From positions 1 to 55,660 of the forward strand of contig NZ_BMPQ01000045.1 in assembly GCF_014647675.1 (NCBI RefSeq): DNA of 55,660 bases, in the 5' to 3' direction. The notes beneath the pieces are model-generated. The model ran no database searches and was not told the origin of the DNA. It was given only the letters and a program-made list of their open reading frames with translations. The number at the start of each line of letters is the position of its first letter. The first letter of the stretch is position 1. The position numbers and the translations under genes were made by a program. Origin of the DNA: Streptomyces flaveus (lineage in GTDB: Bacteria > Actinomycetota > Actinomycetes > Streptomycetales > Streptomycetaceae). Below, in pieces: positions 6,960 through 15,318 of the stretch.

Positions 6960-9953
6960 ATGGCGTCGCTGACGTACGACCTCACGCTCGCCGGGCTCTC
7001 CGTCGGCGCTGCCGCCGCGCTCACCGGGATCGGGCTGATCGTCACCCATCGGGCGACCGGCGTGCTCAACTTCGCGCACGGCGCGATCGCGATGGTGTGC
7101 GCCTATCTGCTGCGCCAGCTCACGGTCGAGTGGGACTGGCCGCTCCCGCTCGCCGCCGCCCTCACCCTGCTCGTGGTGGCACCGGGCATCGGCCTGGTCC
7201 TGGAACGCTTCGTCTTCCGTCCGCTGTCCGTCCTCGGCAGCGATCCGGCGCAGACGCTGGTCGCCTCGATCGGCGTGTTCGTGCTGCTGGTCGGCGGAGC
7301 GGCGCTGATCTGGGGGCCGGGCGCACACTCGGACGCGCCGACGCTCGTATCGGCGGATCCCTGGGGGCAGTTGGCGGTGACGCTGGTCCTGGCCGTGGGC
7401 GTGGGGGCGATGACCCGCTGGACGCGCTTCGGGCGGGAGCTGCGGGCCGTCGTCGACGACCGCTCGCTCGCCGTGCTCGGCGGCATCGACGCGGACCGGG
7501 TGGCCGCGGCGGGCTGGGCCTTCGGCTCCTTCACGGCGGGACTGACCGGGGTGCTCCTGGCGCCTTACGTACGCCTTGATCCGTACGGTCTGCCACTGCT
7601 GGTCATGGAGGTGGTGGCGGTCGCGGTGGCCGCCCGGATGCGCAACCTGCCCGTGGCCGTGGTGGTGGCGCTGGGCATCGGGGTCGCCCAGAGCCAGCTG
7701 ACGCGGCTCCACCCGCCGGGCTGGCGCGAGCCGCTGGTGCAGGCACTGGGGGCGAACCTCTTCGTCGTCGCGCTGCTGATCGCGGCGCTGGCACTGCCGG
7801 GGATCGGCGCCCGGGACGCGCTGCCGCGTACCGCGACGGCGCGGGTGGCGACTCCGCCGGGCGCGTGGATCGTGGCCGTGGTCCTCTTCCTGATCCCCCT
7901 GGGCTTCGCGGGCCGGGATCTGCATACGTCCGTACAGGTCCCGGCGCTGGGTGTGGTGCTGCTTTCGCTGGTCGTGGTGACGGGCCGCGGCGGCCAGATC
8001 TCGCTCGGCCAGGCGGCGTACGCGGGCCTCGGCGCCCTCTTCACGGCACTGCTGGCGGCGGGCCGCTTCCCGGGCCTGCCGGAGCTTCCCGAACTGGCCG
8101 CGCTGGTGGTGGCCGTCCTGCTGGTGGCTCCGCTGGGCCTGCTGACCGGCTGGCCCGCCATCAGCCGGCACGGTCTGGCCCTCGCCCTGGCGACCTTCGC
8201 TGTAGGCGTCGGTGTCAGCCGCTTCGTCTTCGCCCAGCCGTACGCGACGGCGGGCCTGACGCTGGGCCGCCCGGCGGGCTTCGAGAACGACCGCACGTAC
8301 TACGTACTCGAACTCGGCCTCCTGGCAGGCGCGTTGCTCGCCGCGCACGCACTGCGCCGGGGCCGCACCGGCCGTGCCCTGGCCGCGATGCGCGACCACG
8401 AGGCGGGCGCGTCGGCGGCGGGCGTCCGCGTGCCCGCGCTGAAGCTGACGGCCTTCGTGGCGGGCGCGGCCCTGGCCGCCCTCGGCGGCGGCATGCTCGG
8501 CATGGGCCTGCGCGCCTTCGACCCCGCCGCGTACGACCCCGTGCGCGGCCTCCTCTGGTTCGCCGCGATCGTCGTCCTCGGCGCCGACAGCGTCCTGGGC
8601 GCACTGGCCGCCGCGGCGCTCCTGGTGGGCCTGGACGCGGGCACCCGCGGCGGCGTGGCGGCGGCGCTGATCGGCCTCCTGGCTGTGCTGGTGGGCCGCT
8701 TCCCCGGCGGGCCCTACGAGGCGCTGCGCTTGGCGGCGGGCCGCCTCCGCCTGCGCCGCGAGGCGAAGCTCACGCCGCTGGGGGCCAGGGTACGGAGACG
8801 GCTCCGTCCGAAGCCGCCCGTGCCGGGCCGGGCGCGGGTCGCGGCGGGGGCAACCGGGGTTTCGGCGGTTTCGGCGAGGGCATCCGGCCCGGCTGGGGCG
8901 GGCGGTCCCGCCGGGTCGGTTGGTGCCGCCCGGTCGGGTGGTGCCGCCCCGGTGGATGCGCCGGGTGGCACGCCCCGGCGGGGCACGGCCTACGGCCCGA
9001 GCGGGACGGCTGAGCCTGGCGGATCGGCCCCCGGCCGCGCGGCGCCTGGCCGGACCGGGGAGCCGCGGGCGGCGGGAGTACCGAGCCCCGCCGAAGCGGG
9101 CGCCCCCGCCGAACCAGGCGGCCCGGAAGGCGCACCCTACCCCGGCACAGCCCACGGTCCGAGCGGGACGCCGGAACCAGGCGGACCAGCCGCCGGCCCT
9201 GGACACGCGGCACCCGGCCGGACCCGGGAGCCGCGGGCCACACCGGTCGGCCACGTCCTCCGCGCCCGCGGCCTGCGCGTCACCTACGGCGGCTTCACCG
9301 CCCTCGACGGTGTCGACCTCGAGCTTCCCCCGGGCACGGTCACCGCGGTCGTCGGGCCCAACGGGGCCGGAAAGAGCACTCTGTTCCACTGTCTCGCCGG
9401 GACCGTGCGGCCGGACGCGGGGCGTGTCATGTTCGGGGAGCGGGATGTCACCCGGCTCCCGGCACACGCCCGTACGCGCCTCGGCGTGGCGCGGACGTTT
9501 CAGCAGCTCGCTGTCTTCCCGACGTTGACGGTGGCTGAGAACGTGCGGGTCGGCGCCGAGCAGGGGCGCGTCGTCGATCCGGGCGCCGTGGAGCGTGTGT
9601 CGCGGCTGCTCGGACTCGACGGGGCGGTACGGGCGTTGCCCGCGGCGGGGCTGCCGACCGGCACCCTGCGGCGTGTCGAACTCGCCCGCGCCCTGGCGGG
9701 CAGCCCGCGTGTCCTGCTCCTCGACGAGCCCGCCGCGGGCCTCGACACGGGCGAAGTGGCCGCGCTGGCCCGCGTGTTGCGGGCCCTGGCCGCCGACGGC
9801 ATGGCCCTGCTCGTCGTCGAGCACGACCTAGACCTCGTGGCCGACCTGGCCCACACCGTGCACGTCATGACGGCGGGCCGCATCGTGACCTCCGGCCCCA
9901 CCCGCCACGTACTCGACAACCTCGAAGGACTCGACACGGTGGTCGAACGATGA
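6960..9953 (+). CDS. Fused branched-chain amino-acid-type ABC transporter (LivH-LivM-LivG)
   Basis: A 997-residue protein that joins three subunits normally made separately. Residues about 1-285 are a LivH-type permease (GLIVTHRATGVLNFAHGAIA). Residues about 300-595 are a LivM-type permease (GGQISLGQAAYAGLGAL). About 165 residues of Pro/Gly/Ala-rich, repetitive linker follow (600-763). Residues about 764-997 are a LivG-type ATPase with an intact Walker A (GPNGAGKST near residue 799), the LivG hallmark GVARTFQQLAVFPTLTVAENV, Walker B VLLLDEPAAGLD, and the His switch. The signature region reads LPTGTLRRVELARAL, so the canonical LSGGQ is degenerate. The ATG at 6960 fits the membrane start; an upstream in-frame TTG at 6939 would overlap the previous gene. 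It overlaps livF by four bases (ATGA). Confidence 0.92.
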   Translation: MASLTYDLTLAGLSVGAAAALTGIGLIVTHRATGVLNFAHGAIAMVCAYLLRQLTVEWDWPLPLAAALTLLVVAPGIGLVLERFVFRPLSVLGSDPAQTLVASIGVFVLLVGGAALIWGPGAHSDAPTLVSADPWGQLAVTLVLAVGVGAMTRWTRFGRELRAVVDDRSLAVLGGIDADRVAAAGWAFGSFTAGLTGVLLAPYVRLDPYGLPLLVMEVVAVAVAARMRNLPVAVVVALGIGVAQSQLTRLHPPGWREPLVQALGANLFVVALLIAALALPGIGARDALPRTATARVATPPGAWIVAVVLFLIPLGFAGRDLHTSVQVPALGVVLLSLVVVTGRGGQISLGQAAYAGLGALFTALLAAGRFPGLPELPELAALVVAVLLVAPLGLLTGWPAISRHGLALALATFAVGVGVSRFVFAQPYATAGLTLGRPAGFENDRTYYVLELGLLAGALLAAHALRRGRTGRALAAMRDHEAGASAAGVRVPALKLTAFVAGAALAALGGGMLGMGLRAFDPAAYDPVRGLLWFAAIVVLGADSVLGALAAAALLVGLDAGTRGGVAAALIGLLAVLVGRFPGGPYEALRLAAGRLRLRREAKLTPLGARVRRRLRPKPPVPGRARVAAGATGVSAVSARASGPAGAGGPAGSVGAARSGGAAPVDAPGGTPRRGTAYGPSGTAEPGGSAPGRAAPGRTGEPRAAGVPSPAEAGAPAEPGGPEGAPYPGTAHGPSGTPEPGGPAAGPGHAAPGRTREPRATPVGHVLRARGLRVTYGGFTALDGVDLELPPGTVTAVVGPNGAGKSTLFHCLAGTVRPDAGRVMFGERDVTRLPAHARTRLGVARTFQQLAVFPTLTVAENVRVGAEQGRVVDPGAVERVSRLLGLDGAVRALPAAGLPTGTLRRVELARALAGSPRVLLLDEPAAGLDTGEVAALARVLRALAADGMALLVVEHDLDLVADLAHTVHVMTAGRIVTSGPTRHVLDNLEGLDTVVER

Positions 9954-10627
9954 ACACCGGCATTTCGCTGCGCCACGCGCGCGTGCGGTACGGCCCGCTG
10001 GAGGCCCTGCACGGAGTGACTATCCACGCGCCCGCCCCCGGCCTCACCGTCCTGCTCGGCCGCAACGGCTCGGGCCGTACGACCGCACTGCGCGCCCTCG
10101 CCGGAACCGTCCCCCTGTCCCGTGGCGCCGTGCTGTGGGACGGCACCGACGTGACGTGGATGCCCGCATACGAACGGGCCCGCCGCGGACTGTGCCTGGT
10201 GCCGGAACGGCAGGCCGTCTTCGGCTCGCTCACCGTCCGCGAGAACCTCGAACTCGCGTCCACCGGCGGCCACTTCGAGCCCGCCCTCGACGCCTACCCC
10301 GCACTGCGTCCCCTGTTCGCCAGAAAGGCCGGCACCCTCTCCGGCGGAGAGCAACGCATGCTCGCCCTCTCCCGCGCCCTCCTGGCACGCGCGCGCGTGG
10401 TGCTCGTCGACGAACCCGCGCAGGGCATGTCACCGCCGGTCGCGGCCCGCACGTACGAACTGCTCGGCGGCCTCGACGCCTGCGTGATCGTGGCCGAACA
10501 GCGGCTGCCGCCCGGCCTGGGCGGCAGGGCGGCAGTCGTGTACGAACTACGGCGTGGCGAGGTCGTGTTCAGCGGCGAGGCGGCGGAGCGGGCAGCGGCG
10601 GACCCATCAGCACCGGACCGGGAGTGA
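9950..10627 (+). CDS. Branched-chain amino-acid-type ABC transporter ATPase (LivF)
   Basis: The second ATPase of the Liv-type importer, 225 residues. It starts within the stop of the fused transporter gene (ATGA), so the two are coupled. The signature LSGGEQRMLAL, the Walker B VVLVDEPAQGMSP and a LivF-type YERARRGLCLVPERQAVFGSLTV segment are all normal. The Walker A loop is not: it reads GRNGSGRTT, with Arg43 (codon CGT at 10076-10078) where almost all ABC ATPases have Lys. An Arg there usually lowers or abolishes ATP hydrolysis. Since the partner ATPase has a good Walker A but a degraded signature motif, the pair may form one competent site and one degenerate site. The 3' end overlaps the converging Rpf gene by 59 bases. 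Confidence 0.9.
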   Translation: MNTGISLRHARVRYGPLEALHGVTIHAPAPGLTVLLGRNGSGRTTALRALAGTVPLSRGAVLWDGTDVTWMPAYERARRGLCLVPERQAVFGSLTVRENLELASTGGHFEPALDAYPALRPLFARKAGTLSGGEQRMLALSRALLARARVVLVDEPAQGMSPPVAARTYELLGGLDACVIVAEQRLPPGLGGRAAVVYELRRGEVVFSGEAAERAAADPSAPDRE

Positions 10628-11195
10628 TCGCCCGGCCGGAGGCGGCTCCCCTGGGGAGGCTCAGCATCATGCCGGTGGTCAGCCGGTTCGGATCCTTCCC
10701 GACGATCTGCTTGTTGAGCTGGTAGAGCGCCTGCCAGCCGCCCCGGATCCTGTAGCGGTGGGCGATCGACGAGAGCGTCTCGCCGGGCTTCACCACATGC
10801 GCCCGGCCCCTGAGTCCGTACCTCTTGGAGCAGACGGGCCACGCCTCCCATCCCTGGACGCTCAGCACCCTCTCGGCGACGGTGATCTGCTCCTGACGGG
10901 TGGCCAGATCCGCGCGCGGCGCGTACTTCAGCCCGCCGAACGCCTCCCAGGTGGACTGCTGGAACTGCAGCCCTCCGTAGTAGCCGTTTCCGGTGTTCAC
11001 GTGCCAGCGGCCACTGCTCTCGCACTCGGCGACACAGCCCCAGGGCCACTGGTCCTTCCCACAGTTGTACGCCGCCCGGGCCGCACCCGGAGGACCGGGC
11101 GCCGGAGGCGGTGGCGCGGGGACCGCCTCGGCAGGGGCGAGCAGAGTCAGGGCTACGGCGACTACAGCCGAGTACCACGTGCGCTTGATCAGCAT
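10569..11195 (-). CDS. Secreted resuscitation-promoting factor with LysM domain
   Basis: A 208-residue secreted cell-wall hydrolase. It has a signal peptide (about residues 1-24), a Pro-rich linker, and an Rpf catalytic domain (about 43-120), lysozyme/transglycosylase-like, with the catalytic Glu59 in AECESSGRW, followed by NTGNGYYGGLQF and paired Cys residues. A LysM peptidoglycan-binding domain (about 130-182, HVVKPGETLSSIAHRYRI) and a short Pro/Arg tail complete it. Rpf enzymes cleave the glycan strands and aid spore germination and exit from dormancy in actinomycetes. The ribosome site before the ATG at 11195 is weak. A second Rpf gene with the same domain order lies directly upstream, separated by a terminator hairpin. 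Confidence 0.92.
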   Translation of the reverse strand: MLIKRTWYSAVVAVALTLLAPAEAVPAPPPPAPGPPGAARAAYNCGKDQWPWGCVAECESSGRWHVNTGNGYYGGLQFQQSTWEAFGGLKYAPRADLATRQEQITVAERVLSVQGWEAWPVCSKRYGLRGRAHVVKPGETLSSIAHRYRIRGGWQALYQLNKQIVGKDPNRLTTGMMLSLPRGAASGRAITPGPVLMGPPLPAPPPRR

Positions 11196-11252
11196 TCGGC
11201 CACGCTAAGCAGTCGGCCACGGCGGTCCGCCCAGCCGCGCCTGAGGCGGGTG

Positions 11253-11286
11253 GGGCCCCACCCGGTCGGAGGACCGGATGGGGCCC
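11253..11286 (-). terminator. Strong hairpin between the two Rpf genes
   Basis: Arms 11253-11267 and 11272-11286 pair over 15 bases with a single mismatch around the loop GGAG. It sits about 30 bases past the stop of the upstream Rpf gene in the leftward direction. It lacks a T-run, as is common for Streptomyces terminators. Confidence 0.65.
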
Positions 11287-11314
11287 AATGCTCGAGAGCA
11301 GAGGAGTCAAGGGC

Positions 11315-11935
11315 TCAGAGGTTGAGCCGCTGCCCGGGGACGATCGTGTTGGGATCGGCGCCGATGGCTGCCTTGTTGGCGGCGTAGATCCGCTCCCAGG
11401 TGGTCCCGTGTCGCGCGGCGATGGCGCTCAGCGTGTCGCCGGTGCGGACGGTGTAGTCGCCGCGGGACGCGTCGCGGCCGGTGCGGCTCGTCGAGCGGGC
11501 CGGCGTCTTCGACGGCTTCGCGGGCTTGGACGGGGCGGCCTTGGTGCTGGGTGTGGACGCCGCGGGCGCGCTGCCGGACGCTCCGGCGCGTGAGGAGCAG
11601 GTGGGCCAGGCGCCCCAGCCCTGCGCGCGCTGCACCTTGGTGGCCACAGCGATCTGCTGCGCCTTGGAGGCCTTGTCGGCGGTCGACGCGTAGGCCGTGC
11701 CGCCGTACGCGCGCCAGGTGGCCGCGGAGAACTGGAGTCCTCCGTAATAGCCGTTACCGGTGTTGATGTGCCAGTTGCTGCCGCTCTCGCACTGGGCGAT
11801 GCGGTCCCACACTCCGCTGTCAGCCGCTGCGGCGTTGCCGCCGGCGGCGAGCAGTCCGAGCGGGGCGAGCAGTGCCGCCCCGGCGAAGACCGCGGTCGTA
11901 CGAACCTTGCGAGTGTTGTCGGCACAATCGGACAT
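11315..11935 (-). CDS. Secreted resuscitation-promoting factor with LysM domain
   Basis: A 206-residue secreted Rpf protein. After a signal peptide ending near NAAAA (about residue 38) comes the Rpf domain with catalytic Glu50 in AQCESGSNW and the family signature INTGNGYYGGLQF. A Ser/Pro/Lys-rich linker of about 50 residues and a C-terminal LysM domain (YTVRTGDTLSAIAARHGTTW) follow. The frame is open 52 codons further upstream, but the ATG at 11935 is preceded by GAGAGGG at six bases and begins a normal signal peptide. The upstream open stretch is then part of a long 5' leader. In Streptomyces some rpf genes are controlled by a c-di-AMP riboswitch in such leaders; I could not recognise the full motif here. 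Confidence 0.93.
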   Translation of the reverse strand: MSDCADNTRKVRTTAVFAGAALLAPLGLLAAGGNAAAADSGVWDRIAQCESGSNWHINTGNGYYGGLQFSAATWRAYGGTAYASTADKASKAQQIAVATKVQRAQGWGAWPTCSSRAGASGSAPAASTPSTKAAPSKPAKPSKTPARSTSRTGRDASRGDYTVRTGDTLSAIAARHGTTWERIYAANKAAIGADPNTIVPGQRLNL

Positions 11936-12474
11936 GTAGTTCCCTCTCGAAGGACTCGGGGTCCCCCAAGGCGGGACGGAACTCGCCGCTCTTCGGCCGC
12001 AGTCGTTCCGGTCCGCCCCGTCCGCCGACGGTGGTGCTTCGAGCTGGCTGTGGTGCGGCCGGCGGACGTACCCGAGCGGTGCTCGTTGCACACGGCCGAG
12101 GAATCTAGAGAGTCGCGCGGTCCGATATCAACCAAATGCTTGTCATTCCAGGCCAGTTCGCCGTTACCGACAGTATCGGCGAATTCCGGCCACCCACTTC
12201 ATTCGCCGATATCGTGATTTGTCGACCTGACGCACTGACGATCTGTGACTCACCTCACCGGATCAACTTCCTTGGACATCCGAGAAGTTGGCGTGGAGTA
12301 GCAGGTTCCGCAGCGGGATTCACCGTGCGCGCAGGATGGTTCGATTCCGTTCGCTCCCGGGCGTGACTCCGGCCACAGATCACCCGTTGTCTTCTTCATG
12401 AACCGGGAACCCTCCCGCTTCATGAGCCGGGAGCCGCCCGGCGACGCCACGCACCGCATCCCGAGGAGCCACCC
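11936..12474. promoter_or_regulatory. Divergent intergenic region with structured rpf leader and inverted repeat
   Basis: About 540 bases without a gene. Next to the Rpf gene (11940-12060) the leftward strand can fold into GC-rich stems: GTTCCGTCCCGCC near 11969-11982 can pair imperfectly with GGCGGACCGGAAC near 12008-12020, which would give a structured 5' leader. Further out the DNA becomes AT-rich (12115-12260), and there an 11-bp perfect inverted repeat TATCGGCGAAT (12174-12184) / ATTCGCCGATA (12201-12211) is found. The octamer CCGATATC occurs both at 12122 and inside the right arm. These look like promoter and operator elements for the leftward rpf gene or for the rightward gene at 12475. 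Confidence 0.45.
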
Positions 12475-13275
12475 GTGCCGCGCATGCTCGACGTCAGCGA
12501 CGACGTACGCGCCGAGATCGGCGACGAAGAAGCCGACCGGCTGCTCGCCGGAGAGAACGCCCCGGGCAGTTACGACTGCACGTCCTGCCGCACCCCGGGC
12601 GACTCGGAACAGGAGCGCACCAGCACCGTCCTGTTCATCGGCGAGGAGACCGCCGTCCTCGCCTTCGCCCACGCCACCTGCCTGCCCTCGCAGGTCGTCC
12701 AGGTCACCGAGGAGCAGTTGCAGGGGGCCGTCCGCTCGATCACCGGCCAGGAGTCGGTCACCGGGCACGAGCGCCCCGGCCCCGCCGAGGCCATGCCCGA
12801 GCAGGCCGTCCTCGGTGTCACGAGCGGACTCGTCCTGCTCGGCGGAGAGTTGCACCCCGCGCTCGTCGTCGAGCCGACCGGACCCATCGCGCGCCCCGGC
12901 ACGACGGGAGGCGACGGTGACGACTTCCTGCCGCTCCTCATCGAGCAGGGCTTCATGCCGCTGCCCCAGCTGACCGAGGTGCCGCCCGTGCTGCACGGCT
13001 GGTCCGTGCTGCTCGCCATGGGCCAGCTGCACGCGGTCCTGCAGCCCGGCACCGGCGGCGGCTCGCCCGTCGCCTGGTGGCAGGCCCACCAGCCGCTCCA
13101 GGTCACCGACAGCTGGCGGCAGGCCGCCAACAAGCACCAGCAGGTGCTGCTGTTCGCGGCCCCCGTAGGCTCGATCGGCCGCCAGCCCCGCGAGGACCTG
13201 CTCCGCGAGGCCCTCGACAAGGCGGCGGCCAACGGCAAGCTGGTGGCGGCCGCGATGCCGCTCGCCGGGACCTGA
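12475..13275 (+). CDS. Conserved Streptomyces hypothetical protein
   Basis: A 266-residue soluble protein with no signal peptide or membrane helix. The N-terminal part has YDCTSCRTPGDSEQ and a later HATCLPSQ, so Cys/His residues could form a metal site. The rest is a mixed alpha/beta sequence with several short glycine turns. The GTG at 12475 is well placed after GAGGAG. I do not recognise a characterised family. It looks like one of the conserved actinobacterial proteins of unknown function. It ends at a hairpin (13296-13333), so it is probably a single-gene unit. Confidence 0.75.
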   Translation: MPRMLDVSDDVRAEIGDEEADRLLAGENAPGSYDCTSCRTPGDSEQERTSTVLFIGEETAVLAFAHATCLPSQVVQVTEEQLQGAVRSITGQESVTGHERPGPAEAMPEQAVLGVTSGLVLLGGELHPALVVEPTGPIARPGTTGGDGDDFLPLLIEQGFMPLPQLTEVPPVLHGWSVLLAMGQLHAVLQPGTGGGSPVAWWQAHQPLQVTDSWRQAANKHQQVLLFAAPVGSIGRQPREDLLREALDKAAANGKLVAAAMPLAGT

Positions 13276-13295
13276 GTGTGAGCACCGGTTCCCGA

Positions 13296-13333
13296 ATGCG
13301 CCCGGCCCGGGCATCAGCCCAGGTCGGGCGCAT
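13296..13333 (+). terminator. Hairpin after the 12475 gene
   Basis: ATGCGCCCG at 13296-13304 pairs perfectly with CGGGCGCAT at 13325-13333. It lies 20 bases after the stop codon. A short pyrimidine/T-containing run (CTGTT) follows. Confidence 0.5.
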
Positions 13334-13363
13334 CTGTTGGGGTCCGGGGTCGTTGGCACGTAC

Positions 13364-13687
13364 GTGCACACCTACGACGCCCCCCGCCGCCTGCCGTACA
13401 CGTCACCGATCCCGGCCATGCGGCCGGCGCAGGACTCCTCCGGTCATTCGGCCACGCCGATCTACGACGCGCTCTACGCGGAGTTCCGCCGGTCCTTCCG
13501 GACCCCGCCGGGCGATCGCAGCGGCGAGGAGGAGCTGGGCTTCACAGCCTTCGGCACCGTGCAGCACACGAGCGGACGCCCGGCCTCACGCGGCCGCACC
13601 ACCACCGGCGTCTGGCAGCCGGTCGCGCGGCAGCACGCCTCGGGGCTGATCCCGGCGCTGCCGCCCCGGCCGCGCAAGGAACGCTGA
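13364..13687 (+). CDS. Small conserved hypothetical protein
   Basis: A small basic protein of about 107 residues with a conserved-looking core, SATPIYDALYAEFRRSFR, then DRSGEEELGFTAFG, then a low-complexity Arg/Pro end. The start is uncertain: GTG at 13364, TTG at 13337 and ATG at 13418 are in frame, and none has a strong ribosome site. The ATG at 13418 begins just before the best-conserved part (MRPAQDSSGHSATPIYDALY). No domain is recognised. It converges on the der gene with a shared terminator between them. Confidence 0.6.
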   Translation: MHTYDAPRRLPYTSPIPAMRPAQDSSGHSATPIYDALYAEFRRSFRTPPGDRSGEEELGFTAFGTVQHTSGRPASRGRTTTGVWQPVARQHASGLIPALPPRPRKER

Positions 13688-13706
13688 CGCGGTAGCTCGT
13701 ACGTAC

Positions 13707-13747
13707 GAAAAGGGCCCTCTTGCACCACCTGGCAGGGGGCCCTTTTC
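13707..13747. terminator. Bidirectional terminator between converging genes
   Basis: GAAAAGGGCCC (13707-13717) and GGGCCCTTTTC (13737-13747) are perfect inverted arms around a 19-base loop. The stem has A-runs on one side and T-runs on the other, so it can end transcription in both directions. It lies 20 bases after the small rightward gene and 28 bases after the der stop codon. Confidence 0.85.
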
Positions 13748-13774
13748 AACGCCTCAACGCCCGGACGGCGCCCG

Positions 13775-15244
13775 TTACTTCTTCTTGCCGCGCTTCTCCC
13801 GCACGCGTACGGAGATATGGATCGGCGTCCCCTCGAAGCTGAACTGCTCACGCAGTCGGCGCTCCACGAAGCGCCGGTAGCCGTGCTCGATGAAGCCGGA
13901 CGCGAAGAGCACGAACCGCGGCGGCTTCGTGCCCGCCTGCGTACCGAACAGGATCCGCGGCTGCTTGCCGCCCCGGACCGGGTGCGGATGCGCGGCGACC
14001 AGTTCACCGAGGAAGGCGTTCAGCCGGCCCGTCGGGACCCGGGTCTCCCAGCCCGCCAGCGCGGTCTCGATGGCCGGGACCAGCTTCTCCATGTGGCGGC
14101 CCGTGAGCGCCGAGACGTTCACCCGCGGCGCCCACGCCACCTGGGCGAGCTCGGTCTCGATCTCCCGCTCCAGGTAGTAGCGGCGCTCCTCGTCGAGGGT
14201 GTCCCACTTGTTGAAGGCAAGGACGATCGCGCGGCCCGCCTCCACGGCCATCGTCACGATGCGCTGGTCCTGGACGGAGATGGACTCGGAGGCGTCGATG
14301 AGGATCACCGCGAGTTCCGCCTTCTCGACGGCGGCGGCCGTGCGCAGCGAGGCGTAGTAGTCGGCGCCTTGCTGGAGGTGGACGCGCTTGCGGATGCCCG
14401 CCGTGTCCACGAACTTCCAGGTGATTCCGCCGAGTTCGATGAGCTCGTCGACCGGGTCACGCGTGGTGCCCGCGACCTCGTTGACGACGACGCGCTCCTC
14501 GCCCGCCACCTTGTTGAGCAGAGACGACTTGCCGACATTCGGGCGGCCGATCAGGGCGATACGACGCGGTCCGCCGACGCCGACGCCGAAGGTCTGCGCC
14601 GGGGCGTCCGGCAGCGCCTCAAGCACGGCGTCCAGCATGTCGCCGGTGCCGCGGCCGTGCAGGGCCGAGACGGGGTGCGGCTCGCCGAGGCCGAGGGACC
14701 ACAGGTACGCCGCGTCCGCCTCGCCGCTCGGGCCGTCGACCTTGTTGGCGCACAGCACGACGGGCTTGCCCGCCTTGCGCAGCAGCCGGACGACCGCCTC
14801 GTCGGTATCGGTCGCGCCGACCTTGGCGTCGACGACGAAGACGACCGCGTCGGCCGCGTCGATCGCGTACTCGGCCTGCGCGGCCACGGACGCGTCGATG
14901 CCGAGGACGTCCTGCTCCCAGCCGCCGGTGTCGACGATCTTGAAGCGGCGGCCCGCCCACTCGGCCTCATAGGTGACGCGGTCACGGGTGACGCCGGGCT
15001 TGTCCTCGACGACGGCTTCGCGGCGGCCGATGATGCGGTTCACCAGGGTCGACTTGCCGACATTCGGGCGGCCGATGATGGCGAGGACCGGGAGCGGGCC
15101 GTGTCCGGCCGCCTCGATCGCGCCCTCGACGTCCTCGACGTCGAAGCCCTCTTCCGCGGCGAGCTCCATGAACTCCGCGTACTCGGCATCGCCAAGCGCC
15201 CCGTGCTCGTGCTCCGAGCCGTCGGGCTGGATGTGGTCGTTCAT
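13775..15244 (-). CDS. der: Ribosome-assembly GTPase Der (EngA)
   Basis: A 489-residue GTPase with two tandem G domains and a C-terminal KH-like domain, needed for maturation of the 50S subunit. Both P-loops read GRPNVGKS (about residues 58-66 and 231-239). The switch motifs (PGVTRDRV, AGTTRDPV) and the NKxD boxes (CANKVDG, AFNKWD) are intact. The KH domain ends in a Lys-rich tail. An acidic N-terminal extension of about 50 residues, typical of actinobacteria, precedes the first G domain. The ATG at 15244 follows GAGG; the longer frame upstream lacks a ribosome site. It is the last gene of the aroH-tyrA-cmk-plsC-der block, with 74 bases between plsC and der. Confidence 0.97.
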   Translation of the reverse strand: MNDHIQPDGSEHEHGALGDAEYAEFMELAAEEGFDVEDVEGAIEAAGHGPLPVLAIIGRPNVGKSTLVNRIIGRREAVVEDKPGVTRDRVTYEAEWAGRRFKIVDTGGWEQDVLGIDASVAAQAEYAIDAADAVVFVVDAKVGATDTDEAVVRLLRKAGKPVVLCANKVDGPSGEADAAYLWSLGLGEPHPVSALHGRGTGDMLDAVLEALPDAPAQTFGVGVGGPRRIALIGRPNVGKSSLLNKVAGEERVVVNEVAGTTRDPVDELIELGGITWKFVDTAGIRKRVHLQQGADYYASLRTAAAVEKAELAVILIDASESISVQDQRIVTMAVEAGRAIVLAFNKWDTLDEERRYYLEREIETELAQVAWAPRVNVSALTGRHMEKLVPAIETALAGWETRVPTGRLNAFLGELVAAHPHPVRGGKQPRILFGTQAGTKPPRFVLFASGFIEHGYRRFVERRLREQFSFEGTPIHISVRVREKRGKKK

Positions 15245-15318
15245 GAAGTCCGTACCTCGTTCATCGTGGTGATCGGTGGAGCGCCCTGATTCCGGGTGAT
15301 CCACTACTCAAGTGTCGC

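Noticed and set aside
6771..9824. A 1017-codon leftward frame opposite the fused Liv transporter
   Set aside because: It is an Arg/Gly/His/Gln-rich shadow frame caused by high GC at the third codon position of the real gene.
11936..12060. A c-di-AMP (ydaO) riboswitch upstream of the rpf gene
   Set aside because: Only a GGGGGACCC-like segment was seen; the other conserved blocks of the motif were not recognised, so it is kept as a finding to test, not called.
13817..15289. A rightward frame opposite der
   Set aside because: Shadow of the Der gene; Arg/Asp/Leu-rich, without a domain.
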